Shown here piece by piece: positions 34,028 to 41,861 of a DNA stretch of 64,000 nt. The stretch is taken from positions 1,674,001 through 1,738,000 of the forward strand of contig NZ_JAPEOS010000003.1 of assembly GCF_026340975.1 (NCBI RefSeq). Reading direction: 5' to 3'. The stretch is from Streptomyces sp. NBC_01214. Its GTDB lineage: Bacteria > Actinomycetota > Actinomycetes > Streptomycetales > Streptomycetaceae. The notes beneath the pieces were generated by a model. It did not search any database and was not told the DNA's origin. It saw only the letters and a list, made by a program, of their open reading frames with translations. The first letter of the stretch is position 1, and each line of letters opens with the position of its first letter. The position numbers and the translations under genes were made by a program.

Positions 34028-34237
34028 ATGGCCGGTGTGACGAACCCTCAAGCACTCTTCCTGTGGCTTCCCGTCCAAGACGGTGACCCCGAGACGCTCA
34101 CGCTCGTCGTGGACACCCCCAAGGGCACCCACATACGCCGCATCCCGCCCGCGCTGCCCCTGCCGGCGCACATCGACCACGGGCCGGGAGCCGAAGAGGC
34201 AACACACACCGCAGCGAAATCCCGCCGGAGGACCTGA
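34028..34237 (+). CDS. Small hypothetical ORF, possibly frameshifted
   Basis: The frame encodes 69 residues (LFLWLPVQDGDPETLTLVVD with TPKGTHIRRIPPALPLPAHI) and then degenerates to RRRT. A different frame continues with EIPPEDLKIYSDVWNRAFED then GEVVDHNRAEQ and stops at 34,335. The two may be one small protein broken near 34,220. No family recognised. Confidence 0.35.
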   Translation: MAGVTNPQALFLWLPVQDGDPETLTLVVDTPKGTHIRRIPPALPLPAHIDHGPGAEEATHTAAKSRRRT

Positions 34238-34442
34238 AGATCTACAGCGACGTGTGGAACCGCGCCTTCGAGGACGGCGAGGTGGTCGACCACAACCGAG
34301 CCGAACAGCCCCCGGCAGCACCGGCCACAGGGTGACGCCGGCGCCCTGACCGCCCTCACTCCGCATTCGGACCGATACCCCGCAGCGCTGCCCGTCGCGC
34401 CAGACACCCGATGACCGCCGGCATACCCAAGCGGTCCGGGGT

Positions 34443-35178
34443 TCAGGTGATGACGGTGGCACCGGCGACCCAGCGGGCCAGAACGCTGAAGGCCGCCAAG
34501 TGCTCCAGCGCCTCGTGCTCGGGGAGTTCGGGCAGTCCGTCCTCGTGGCTGTTGGGGTTGCGGATGGCCGCGTAGCAGCCTTCCGCAAAGGCCATGGCTC
34601 CGCGGTGCACCCTGTGGCAGGTGTCGCTGCCGTCGTCGCCCATGAGCCGGAGCCGCGGCTGGCCGGGCTTGGGGAGGTCCTGGGAGAAGGCCTGCTTGAA
34701 CAGGCTGGTCTCGCTGATGTCCTTGCGGCCGAGCTTGTTCTGCGCTTCGGCGTTGATCTTTCGTGCGGCCGCTGTGACCGCCTCCCGAAAGTGGCCGCTC
34801 TGCCATAGGGGGCGCGCGCCCTCCCAGGCCCAGGTGCATGGTGCCGGCGCTCACCTGCGGGGCGTCGTCACCGAGGCCACGGCGTATCTCCGCGTCGCGT
34901 TCCAGGACGACGATCCCGCGGTGAACGGCTTCGCGGTGCTGGTGCCAGCGGTTGACCCGGGAGTTGCCAGGCACCTCGTCCCGCCACTTGGGCAGCAGGC
35001 GGTCCAGGATCTGTTCGACCACCTGGGCGCTGGCCACGACGTCCTTCTCTGCACCGCTGGTGATCTTCCTCGTCGAGGTATAGGCGAGGTCGCCGGGCGA
35101 ATTGCTGAGCGGCCGCAGCTCGGTCAGCTCCAGGAAGCGATCCAGTTCGGCGCGGGCCCATGCGATGTCGATGCTCAT
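34443..35178 (-). pseudogene. TIGR02391-family gene with a frameshift
   Basis: The N-terminal part starts at ATG 35,178 (MSIDIAWARAELDRFLELTE) and runs through LLPKWRDEVPGNSRVNRWHQ and SAGTMHLGLGGRAP. The rest is in another frame: WQSGHFREAVTAAARKINAE, DISETSLFKQAFSQDLPKPG and the family signature RNPNSHEDG followed by ALEHLAAFSVLARW. The break is at a run of five G (plus strand, near 34,808-34,812), so either a recent mutation or a base-calling error. TIGR02391 (Ymh) proteins are often linked to mobile elements and defence loci. Confidence 0.75.
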
Positions 35179-35227
35179 GCCGGGCAGTGTGCACCCGCTC
35201 GCCGACACCGAAACCGCGTACCGTGCC

Positions 35228-35725
35228 TCAGCCCGTCGCGGAACTGCGGCGCTCCAGCAGCACGACGTCGCGCCAGACCCCGTGATGGCGGCCGATGCGC
35301 TCCCGGGTGCCGATGATCCGGAACCCGGCGCGTGCGTGGAGGGCCAGGCTGGCGGTGTTCTCGGGGAAGATCCCGGACTGGATGGTCCAGATGCCCGCGG
35401 TCTCGGTCGAGGAGATCAGCGCGTCCAGCAAGGTGCGGGCGACGCCGCGGCCGCGTGCCTTGGGGTGGACGTAGACGGAGTGCTCGACCACTCCCGCGTA
35501 CGCGCACCGGTCCGAGACGGCGCTCGCCGCGACCCAGCCCGACACCCGGCCGTCGTCGTCGAGGGCGACGAAGCGGTAGTCGGGCAGCTTGGCCTTGTCG
35601 AACGCGGCCCAGTCGGGGGCCTGCGTCTCGAAGGTCGCGTTGCCCTCGTCAATTCCCGACTGGTAGATGTCCAGCACCTGCTCGGCGTGCTCGGCAAGCA
35701 GCGCCTCGATGCGCACCGCGGTCAT
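35228..35725 (-). CDS. GNAT acetyltransferase, ArsN/phosphinothricin type
   Basis: The product is 165 residues and overlaps the arsR stop by ATGA. It shows VLDIYQSGIDEGNATFETQA with PDWAAFD, the acetyl-CoA loop VYVHPKARGRGVARTLLDAL, IWTIQSGIFPENTASLALHA and HHGVWRDVVLLERRS. These are the hallmarks of phosphinothricin N-acetyltransferases. ArsN1 enzymes of this group, encoded beside ArsR, acetylate the organoarsenical antibiotic arsinothricin. The position in an ArsR operon favours ArsN over a herbicide-type enzyme, but sequence alone does not fix the substrate. Confidence 0.85.
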   Translation of the reverse strand: MTAVRIEALLAEHAEQVLDIYQSGIDEGNATFETQAPDWAAFDKAKLPDYRFVALDDDGRVSGWVAASAVSDRCAYAGVVEHSVYVHPKARGRGVARTLLDALISSTETAGIWTIQSGIFPENTASLALHARAGFRIIGTRERIGRHHGVWRDVVLLERRSSATG

Positions 35726-36090
35726 GCGGTCTTCGCGGCGCCGGCCAGCAGCGCGCCCATGGCGGCGAGCACGGACGGCTCGACCCGGTAGTACACCCAC
35801 GTGCCCCGGCGCTCGGAGGACAGCAGCCCGGCCTCTTTGAGCTTCTTCAGGTGGTGGGAGACGGTGGGCTGGGAGACCCCGACGTCGGAGATGTCGCACA
35901 CGCATGCCTCTCCGCCCTCGTGGGAGGCGACGGCGGAGAACAGGCGCAGGCGCACGGGGTCACCGAGGGCCTTGAACATCTTCGCCGCGACCTCGGCCTC
36001 CTCGGCCGACATCGGGCGCTCGTTCAGAGGCGGGCAGCAGGCCGCGACGACGTCGGGCTCCAGTAGTGGCAGAACCTTCACATTCGACAT
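35722..36090 (-). CDS. ArsR-family repressor with CVC motif
   Basis: The product is 122 residues. An N-terminal extension carries AACCPP (Cys18, Cys19), and the DNA-binding helices are ALGDPVRLRLFSAVASHEGG, ACVCDISDVGVSQPTVSHHL and KKLKEAGLLSSERRGTWVYY. The ACVCD motif (Cys63, Cys65) is the classic As(III)/Sb(III) site, and Cys18-Cys19 may be a third ligand. Order on the minus strand: flavin monooxygenase, arsR, acetyltransferase. The motif GTCTATGTTGAC lies three bases before its start and again at the divergent promoter 37,215. Confidence 0.92.
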   Translation of the reverse strand: MSNVKVLPLLEPDVVAACCPPLNERPMSAEEAEVAAKMFKALGDPVRLRLFSAVASHEGGEACVCDISDVGVSQPTVSHHLKKLKEAGLLSSERRGTWVYYRVEPSVLAAMGALLAGAAKTA

Positions 36091-36092
36091 AC

Positions 36093-36104
36093 GTCTATGT
36101 TGAC
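36093..36104. promoter_or_regulatory. Shared motif GTCTATGTTGAC, copy 1
   Basis: It lies immediately upstream of the second arsR gene, overlapping the stop of the monooxygenase gene. An identical 12-mer is at 37,215-37,226. Candidate ArsR binding site. Confidence 0.6.
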
Positions 36105-37189
36105 ACACATCGAACTAAGAAGGCAGGGGGTCGGCTGCGGGCCAGGTGGGCGGCCAGGCGGCGGGCCGCCCGAGCGGCATCTCGGCCGCCCCCCCGCAGC
36201 GTGTTCGAGGACGGGCTGCGCTGCCATTCCAGCCCGACGAATGCCAGGCCCCGATGGGCCGGGGCGGCGCCGCCGCGGTGGTGGGGGTGTCCGGCCGGGT
36301 CGAGGGCGCCGCAGAGTCCGGCGAGGTAGGGCAGATGGGGGCGGTAGCCGGTGGCGAGGATCAGCGCATCCAGCCGCTCCGCGGTGCCGTCGGCCCATGC
36401 GCCCCGGCCGTCGGTGAGCCGGGTGAACATCGTGCGCCGGTCGGGGGCGCCGACAGCGAGGGCGGCGCGGTAGCGGCCGTCGTCCAGGACCGGCGGGGCG
36501 GGCGGAGTCTTCAGCAGCCGTCCTGGCGGGGCGGTGTCCAGGCCGGTGCGGGTGAGCCGGAAGTGCAGGTCCTTGCCCAACGGGTGCTGCCGGGCGAACT
36601 TCACCGGCGCCCGCGTGGCCAGGCTCGTGCGGCTTTCGCGGGCGAGCTCGGCGGCGATCTGCACCGCGGAGTTCCCCGCCCCGACCACCACCACGCGCTG
36701 CCCGGCGAACGGAGCCGGGCCGCGGTAGTCGGCCGCGTGCAGGACCTGACCTGCGAAGGCCTCCAGGCCCGGCAGGTCAGGGCGGTGCGGGCGACCGAAG
36801 CTGCCCGAGGCGGCGACCACCGCCCGCGACCAAAGCTGCCCACCGCCCTCCACTTCGACCGTGAACCCGGCGCCGTCGGCCCGGACCGCGACCACCCGCA
36901 AGCCGGTACGGATGTCCGCCCGCAGGCGGGCGGCATACGCGGTCAGGTAGGCGACGACCTCGTCCCGGTGCGGGTAGCGGTCCGGATCCCCGCCGAACGG
37001 CATGCCGGGCGGCGCGCTGAACCGGGCAGGGGAGAACAGGGTCAGGCTGTCGTAATAGCGCGGCCACGACCCCGCCGTCCGGTCCGACGCCTCCAGCGCC
37101 ACCGGCTTCAGTCCCGCCCTGACCAGCGCATGCGCAGTGGCCAGTCCCGACTGCCCGCCCCCGATGACGACGGCTTTCGCGTGTTCCAC
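36095..37189 (-). CDS. Flavin-dependent monooxygenase (second ArsO-like paralogue)
   Basis: The product is 364 residues. It has VVIGGGQSGLATAHALVRAG, then YYDSLTLFSPARFSAPPGMP, VVVVGAGNSAVQIAAELARE and the ATGYRPHLPYLAGL block near residue 285. The fold is the same as the ArsO-like protein at 32,924, but the two are clearly diverged. It is the first gene of the minus-strand operon with arsR and the ArsN-like gene, driven from the divergent promoter at 37,190-37,295. The C-terminal part is rich in Arg/Ala and ends CVST. Substrate unknown, perhaps an arsenical. Confidence 0.82.
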   Translation of the reverse strand: MEHAKAVVIGGGQSGLATAHALVRAGLKPVALEASDRTAGSWPRYYDSLTLFSPARFSAPPGMPFGGDPDRYPHRDEVVAYLTAYAARLRADIRTGLRVVAVRADGAGFTVEVEGGGQLWSRAVVAASGSFGRPHRPDLPGLEAFAGQVLHAADYRGPAPFAGQRVVVVGAGNSAVQIAAELARESRTSLATRAPVKFARQHPLGKDLHFRLTRTGLDTAPPGRLLKTPPAPPVLDDGRYRAALAVGAPDRRTMFTRLTDGRGAWADGTAERLDALILATGYRPHLPYLAGLCGALDPAGHPHHRGGAAPAHRGLAFVGLEWQRSPSSNTLRGGGRDAARAARRLAAHLARSRPPAFLVRCVST

Positions 37190-37214
37190 GGCAGCCCCTA
37201 GGAATTAGATGAAT

Positions 37215-37226
37215 GTCTATGTTGAC
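37215..37226. promoter_or_regulatory. Shared motif GTCTATGTTGAC, copy 2
   Basis: It lies between the divergent starts of the monooxygenase (37,189) and the Cys-rich gene (37,296), and is identical to 36,093-36,104. Followed by GTCTATCGAT, a partial repeat. Confidence 0.6.
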
Positions 37227-37295
37227 GTCTATCGATACAAGTGCCATGCTGATCACGCAAGCCATAGACAAACTTCGAAACACAAGGGAGTCGTC

Positions 37296-37502
37296 ATGAA
37301 CGAGCCGATCAGCCCCACCAGCCCGAACCGCGCCGCGACGACGGGCTCCTGTTGCGGCACCGCCCCCGTACCCGCCGCCGAAGTGGCGCCCGTCAAGTCC
37401 TCACCCTGCTGCGGCACCAGCGAGGGCGCGGAAGCCGCAGGAACCTGCTGCGCCCCGCAGGCCAAGAGTGAGGCCGTCGCCACCGGCGCCGGCTGCTGCT
37501 GA
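37296..37502 (+). CDS. Cys-Cys-rich small protein
   Basis: The product is 68 residues with AGGGAG about nine bases before the ATG. It contains eight Cys, all in four adjacent pairs: SCCGTAP, PCCGTS, TCCAPQ and the C-terminal GAGCC. No signal peptide, and linkers are Ala/Pro/Glu/Thr. Spaced vicinal Cys pairs are suited to bind As(III), Sb(III) or other thiophilic metal. The CC-AP motif also ends the flavoprotein encoded 50 bases downstream. Placement behind an ArsR-type motif supports arsenical binding or delivery. Not a known metallothionein family that I can name. Confidence 0.8.
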   Translation: MNEPISPTSPNRAATTGSCCGTAPVPAAEVAPVKSSPCCGTSEGAEAAGTCCAPQAKSEAVATGAGCC

Positions 37503-37552
37503 CCATCCGAAGTCCCCACCCGCCCGCCTGCACGAAGACCCGGAGACATGCC

Positions 37553-38917
37553 ATGAGCGAGACCACCACCGAGCTGCCCGTCGTCGTCATCGGGGCCGGC
37601 CCCGCCGGACTCGCGGCCGCCGCCCACCTCCTCGACCGCGACATCACGCCCCTCGTCCTGGAAGCCGGATCGCTCGCCGGGGCCGCCGTGCGCGAGTGGG
37701 CTCACGTGCGGCTGTTCTCCCGCTGGGGCGAGGTCGTCGACCCGGCCGCCGAGAAGCTCCTGGCCCCGACCGGCTGGGTCAAGCCGGCCGAGGACGCCTA
37801 CCCCTCCGGCGGGGACTGGGCCGAGGACTACCTCCAGCCGCTGGCCGACGTACTCGGCGAGCAGGTCCGCTACGGAGCGCGCGTCACCGGCGTCTCCCGC
37901 ACCGGCCGCGACCGCATCGTCGACGCCGACCGCGACTCCCAGCCCTTCGTCGTCCACTACGAGATTGCCGACGGCCGCGAGCACCGCGTCTTCGCCCGCG
38001 CCGTCATCGACGCCTCCGGCACCTGGTCCACCCCCAGCCCTGCCGGCGGCAGCGGACTGGCCGCCCTCGGTGAGAAGGCAGCCGCCGACCGCATCGCCTA
38101 CCGGGTCCCGGACCTGAAGGACCACGCTGTCCGTGCCCGCTACGCGGGCAAGCGCACTGCCGTCATCGGCTCCGGGGCCTCGGCCTTCACCGCCCTGGCC
38201 TACCTCGCCGATCTCGCGAAGTCCGAGGACGGCCAGGGGACTCACGCCACGTGGATCCTGCGCCGCGGGATCTCCGGCTCGACGTTCGGCGGCGGCGAGG
38301 CCGACCAACTCCCCGCCCGCGGCGCCCTCGGCCTGGCGGCCAAGGCGGCCGTCGACGATGGCTACGCCGACGCGGTCACCGGGTTCCGCACGGATGCCTT
38401 CGAGCGTGACGGGGAGGGCCGCGTGATCCTGGTCGGTGAGGACGGCCGTCGTCTCGACCCGGTGGACGAGGTCATCGTCCTCACCGGCTTCCGCCCCGAC
38501 CTGTCCTTCCTGAGCGAGCTGCGCCTGGGCCTGGACGAGCGCCTCCAGGCCCCGACCGCGCTCGCCCCGCTGATCGACCCCAACCAGCATTCCTGCGGCA
38601 CCGTCTACCCCCACGGCGTGAACGAGCTCTCCCACCCCGAGAAGGACGTCTACCTCGTCGGCATGAAGTCCTACGGACGCGCCCCCACCTTCCTCGCGAT
38701 GACCGGCTACGAGCAGGTCCGCTCCATCGCCGCCCACCTCGCAGGCGACCAGGAAGCCGCCGAGCGCGTCGAACTCACCCTCCCCGAAACCGGGGTGTGC
38801 GGCGGCGCGGGCCTCTTCGACGAGCCCGCAGCCGCGGAAGAGAACGGTGGCGGATGCTGCTCGGCCCCGGCCACCCTCACCATCGGCGCCGCTCCTGCTT
38901 CTTCTGGCGGCTGCTGA
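37553..38917 (+). CDS. FAD-dependent oxidoreductase with Cys-Cys tail
   Basis: The product is 454 residues. N-terminal FAD fold: VVVIGAGPAGLAAAAHLLDR with DITPLVLEAG; then VREWAHVRLFSRWGEVVDPA, a second nucleotide fold RTAVIGSGASAFTALAYLAD, and VDEVIVLTGFRPDLSFLSEL. Family blocks PHGVNELSHPEKDVYLVGMK and YGRAPTFLAMTGYEQVRS follow. The last 23 residues contain GGGCCSAP (Cys435, Cys436) and end in GGC, echoing the small Cys-rich protein upstream. It is probably a flavin oxidoreductase acting on thiol-bound metalloid. The reaction is unknown. It precedes an MFS transporter by one base. Confidence 0.82.
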   Translation: MSETTTELPVVVIGAGPAGLAAAAHLLDRDITPLVLEAGSLAGAAVREWAHVRLFSRWGEVVDPAAEKLLAPTGWVKPAEDAYPSGGDWAEDYLQPLADVLGEQVRYGARVTGVSRTGRDRIVDADRDSQPFVVHYEIADGREHRVFARAVIDASGTWSTPSPAGGSGLAALGEKAAADRIAYRVPDLKDHAVRARYAGKRTAVIGSGASAFTALAYLADLAKSEDGQGTHATWILRRGISGSTFGGGEADQLPARGALGLAAKAAVDDGYADAVTGFRTDAFERDGEGRVILVGEDGRRLDPVDEVIVLTGFRPDLSFLSELRLGLDERLQAPTALAPLIDPNQHSCGTVYPHGVNELSHPEKDVYLVGMKSYGRAPTFLAMTGYEQVRSIAAHLAGDQEAAERVELTLPETGVCGGAGLFDEPAAAEENGGGCCSAPATLTIGAAPASSGGC

Positions 38918-38918
38918 G

Positions 38919-40160
38919 GTGAGCGACCTTCAAAGCGGCGTGGCCGCGGCCGGGACGGGGGTCCGGTCGCGGCCACGCGCCGTCCTGCCCGCCCTCTGCC
39001 TCACCCAGATCACCAGCTGGGGCATCGTCTACTACGCCTTCATCGTCCTCAACCCGGCCATCACCGCCGACACCGGCTGGAGCGCGGGCGCAACCACCGC
39101 GGCGTTCTCCGCCGCCCTCGTCGTCTCCGCCATAACCGGGATCTGCGTCGGCCGCGTCCTGGACCGCCGCGGCCCCCGCACCGTCATGACCGCCGGCTCC
39201 GTCCTGGGTTCGCTGAGCCTGCTGGTGATAGCCGCGGCCCCCAACCTGGCCGTCTTCTTCGCCGGATGGCTGCTCGCCGGAGCGGCCATGGCCGCCATCC
39301 TCTACCAGCCCGCCTTCGCCGCCCTCACCCGCTGGTGGGCCCCCGACCACATCCGCGCACTCACGATCGTCACCCTCGCTGGCGGCCTCGCCTCCACCGT
39401 CTTCGCACCCCTGACCGCGATCCTCGCCGACCACATGTCCTGGCGTGCCACATACGTAGTCCTCGCCGGCATCCTCGCCGTCCTGACCGTTCCGGCCCAC
39501 GCGATCGCGCTGAAAGTTCCGTGGCCGCCGGCCCCGCCGAGCCCGCCGCACGTCACCAGCGGCCACGAGCAGGTCGTACGCAGCCGGGCCTTCTGGATGC
39601 TGGCCGTCACCTTCACCCTCTCCGCGTTCGCCATGTACGCCGTCGTCATCGGCCTCGTCCCCCTCCTCCTCGAACTCGGCTACACCACCACCCAGGCCGC
39701 ATGGGCCCTCGGCCTCGGCGGCGCCGGCCAGACCCTCGGCCGCACCCTGTACGCGACCCTGGCCCGCCACCTCGGCGTCACCGCCCGCACCGTCACTCTG
39801 ATCGCCCTCGGCACCCTCACCACCGCGGCCCTCGCCACCGTGGCCGGCCCCTACGCCCTGCTCGTCGCCGTATCCGTCCTCGCCGGGGTGATCCGCGGCA
39901 ACCTCACCCTCCTCCAGGCCACCGCCGTCACCGACCGCTGGGGCACCACCCACTACGGACGACTCTCCGGCCTCCTCGGAGCACCCGCACACGCCGCAGC
40001 CGCCCTTGCTCCCTTCGCCGGCGCAGTCCTGGCCGGACCCCTCGGCGGATACCCCGCCCTGTTCACCCTGCTCGCCGTCCTCTCGGCCGCGGCTGCTGCC
40101 ACCGCGCTCGGGGCACGCCCTCAACCAGACAAAGGAGCGACTCACCCGAACCGGCGATAG
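38919..40160 (+). CDS. MFS transporter of the arsenic-type locus
   Basis: The product is 413 residues from GTG 38,919, one base after the flavoprotein stop. Twelve hydrophobic segments are apparent, starting AVLPALCLTQITSWGIVYYA. Typical MFS loop motifs are GRVLDRRGPRTVMTAGSVLG between segments 2 and 3 and AWALGLGGAGQTLGRTLYAT later. Its place after the Cys-rich protein and flavoprotein makes it the likely exporter of the product of this operon, perhaps an arsenical. It is not the ArsJ type as judged by context: no GAPDH gene is present. Confidence 0.85.
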   Translation: MSDLQSGVAAAGTGVRSRPRAVLPALCLTQITSWGIVYYAFIVLNPAITADTGWSAGATTAAFSAALVVSAITGICVGRVLDRRGPRTVMTAGSVLGSLSLLVIAAAPNLAVFFAGWLLAGAAMAAILYQPAFAALTRWWAPDHIRALTIVTLAGGLASTVFAPLTAILADHMSWRATYVVLAGILAVLTVPAHAIALKVPWPPAPPSPPHVTSGHEQVVRSRAFWMLAVTFTLSAFAMYAVVIGLVPLLLELGYTTTQAAWALGLGGAGQTLGRTLYATLARHLGVTARTVTLIALGTLTTAALATVAGPYALLVAVSVLAGVIRGNLTLLQATAVTDRWGTTHYGRLSGLLGAPAHAAAALAPFAGAVLAGPLGGYPALFTLLAVLSAAAAATALGARPQPDKGATHPNRR

Positions 40161-40321
40161 CGCCACACCTGTTGCACCAACTACGGTGCGCAATCCGCGC
40201 GTCGAGCTGCACAAACGCTCCGTCCGCTGCCTCGTGCCACAGCCGTAGCCCCAGAGAATCCGCTTCCCGCCCACCCCGTAGCGGCACATGGAAGGGTCTG
40301 TTGACCGCACTATCTGATGGA

Positions 40322-40789
40322 TCAGGTCGACACAGGGAATGAGGCGTCGGTGTACTGGGCGGCGTACTCCTCGCTGGGCGGGACGATGGTGATGACGTCG
40401 ATCAGCACACCGTCGGGGGCGGCGAAGATGAAGTGGCGCTGGCCGAACTCCTCCGTACGCAGTGGCAGTACCTCGGGAAGGCCGGCCTTCGCCACGAGCC
40501 GCTGGTGCTCGGAGTCCACGTCGTCCACCTCGAAGTTCAGCAGTAGGCCGCCCTGGAGCGCGACCCGGTGCCCCTCGGGGACGGTCGAGTGGGCGTGGTC
40601 CAGGAGCGCCAGCTCGTACTGCGGGGCGTCCGGGCGGCGCAGACTGACGTACCAGTCCGACTCGAAGGTCACCTTGAACCCGAGGTGGCGGGTGTAGAAG
40701 TCGCGGGAGGCCGCCACGTCCCGGGTGGCGAGCACCGGGTAGAAGCCGCCGAGCTTGGTCGTGGGCATGGTCGTGGGCTCGTTCGTCAT
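40322..40789 (-). CDS. VOC/glyoxalase-family protein
   Basis: The product is 155 residues with GAGGGA eight bases before the ATG. Two beta-alpha-beta-beta-beta modules are visible: FYPVLATRDVAASRDFYTRH with LGFKVTFESDWYVSL, and LLNFEVDDVDSEHQRLVAKA with HFIFAAPDGVLIDVITIV. It lacks the vicinal Cys pair of the ArsI C-As lyase. Divergent from a TetR gene across a large inverted repeat, which suggests an inducible resistance or detoxification protein. Substrate unknown. Confidence 0.85.
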   Translation of the reverse strand: MTNEPTTMPTTKLGGFYPVLATRDVAASRDFYTRHLGFKVTFESDWYVSLRRPDAPQYELALLDHAHSTVPEGHRVALQGGLLLNFEVDDVDSEHQRLVAKAGLPEVLPLRTEEFGQRHFIFAAPDGVLIDVITIVPPSEEYAAQYTDASFPVST

Positions 40790-40814
40790 GGCAGAGGTCC
40801 CTCAGTTCCTTCAG

Positions 40815-40880
40815 TTCCATTTCGCATACCCGGGGTATGTGAACCGTGGCGTTAGCATACCCCGGGTATGCGAAATGGAA
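40815..40880. promoter_or_regulatory. 25-bp perfect inverted repeat, TetR operator
   Basis: Arms 40,815-40,839 and 40,856-40,880 are perfect reverse complements (start TTCCATTTCGCATACC), with a 16-base spacer. Each arm contains its own palindrome CATACCC-G-GGGTATG. It lies between the divergent VOC and TetR starts, so two TetR dimers could bind. Confidence 0.8.
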
Positions 40881-40895
40881 AGGGCGGTGCGCGCG

Positions 40896-41477
40896 ATGGC
40901 GATCAACCGGGCGGAGCAGCGGGCGGCCACGCGGCAGGCGCTGCTGGCCGAAGGGCGGCGCCGGTTCGCCGCAGACGGGTACCACCAGGTGGTGCTGGCC
41001 GAGGTGGCGCGGGCCGCCGGAGTCACCAAGGGAGCCGCATACCACCACTTCGACAGCAAAGCAGGGCTCTTCCGGGCGGTGGTCGCCGAGGTCCAGCAGC
41101 AACTGGGCGAACAGGTCGCGACCGCAGCAGAGCAGTACGAGGACCTCTGGGAGCAGCTCCGGGCCGGCTGCCGGGCCTTCCTGGCCGCGGGGAGCGACCC
41201 GGCGGTGCGGCAGATCCTGCTGGTCGACGCGCCGACCGTGCTGGGCTGGGATGAGTGGCGGGCCCTCGACGAGGAGTCCTCCGCCCGGCACCTCGCGGAG
41301 GCCCTGACGGCGGTTGCCGCAGCCGGGATCATCGCTGATCAGCCGGTGGAGCCCCTGGCGCGGCTGCTCTCAGGGGCGATGAACGAGGCGGCGCTCTGGA
41401 TCGCGCGAGGCGGAGACCCGCAGGCCACGGAGCAGGCGCTCGACCAGCTCCTGGCGGGACTGCGCACCCCGGCCTAA
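40896..41477 (+). CDS. TetR-family regulator
   Basis: The product is 193 residues from ATG 40,896 (alternative ATG 40,875 inside the operator arm). The helix-turn-helix is QALLAEGRRRFAADGYHQVV, LAEVARAAGVTKGAAYHHFD with SKAGLFRAVV. The ligand domain has DPAVRQILLVDAPTVLGWDE and LLSGAMNEAALWIARGGDP. It most likely represses itself and the divergent VOC gene through the inverted repeat at 40,815-40,880. Confidence 0.9.
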   Translation: MAINRAEQRAATRQALLAEGRRRFAADGYHQVVLAEVARAAGVTKGAAYHHFDSKAGLFRAVVAEVQQQLGEQVATAAEQYEDLWEQLRAGCRAFLAAGSDPAVRQILLVDAPTVLGWDEWRALDEESSARHLAEALTAVAAAGIIADQPVEPLARLLSGAMNEAALWIARGGDPQATEQALDQLLAGLRTPA

Positions 41478-41603
41478 CGTCTCGCGCAGACGCTCAGAGC
41501 CTTTTCGGGCCGGTACAGAGCGTGCGGCACCGGGCGCAGGGGCCGGTCTGGCTGGGTGCTCAGATGGCGACCTGCGGGCGGGGCTTGATGGTGGTCCGCT
41601 CGT

Positions 41604-41861
41604 TCATGCCGCTGCTTCCCCGTCCCCCGGTGCGGAGGTGCGGGTGCGGGCGATGCGCCGTAGTTCGACGCTGCCGGCCCGCCAGGCGGTGGGGGCCGCC
41701 CAGTAGGGATGGGTGCACAGGGTCCCGGAGAGGGTGATCAGCCGGCGCCGCAGCGCGGTCGTACCGGCCCCGGCGGGGGCCTGCGCGAGCTCGGCGTAGG
41801 TCTGCTGCCACGCCCTTTGGAGCGTGATCAGATCCTCGGGGAATCGGAAGGATGGTCTCAC
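41604..41861 (-). CDS. Small hypothetical protein
   Basis: The frame encodes about 85 residues: FPEDLITLQRAWQQTYAELA, TTALRRRLITLSGTLCTHPY with WAAPTAWRAGSVELRRIAR and an Ala-rich end. Its stop overlaps an ATG (ATGA at 41,604-41,607) that opens only 15 codons (MNERTTIKPRPQVAI, stop 41,560), probably a cut-off partner gene. The GTG start at 41,861 is tentative. Family not recognised. Confidence 0.45.
   Translation of the reverse strand: MRPSFRFPEDLITLQRAWQQTYAELAQAPAGAGTTALRRRLITLSGTLCTHPYWAAPTAWRAGSVELRRIARTRTSAPGDGEAAA

Noticed and set aside
38919..40160. ArsJ (1-arseno-3-phosphoglycerate exporter)
   Set aside because: No GAPDH gene is present beside it, which is part of every ArsJ system.
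40322..40789. ArsI C-As lyase
   Set aside because: VOC fold and arsenic neighbourhood fit, but the vicinal Cys pair of ArsI is absent, so only VOC protein is claimed.
38877..41291. 804-codon minus-strand frame over MFS, VOC and TetR genes
   Set aside because: It crosses three well-supported genes, is Gly/Glu-rich and has no domain.
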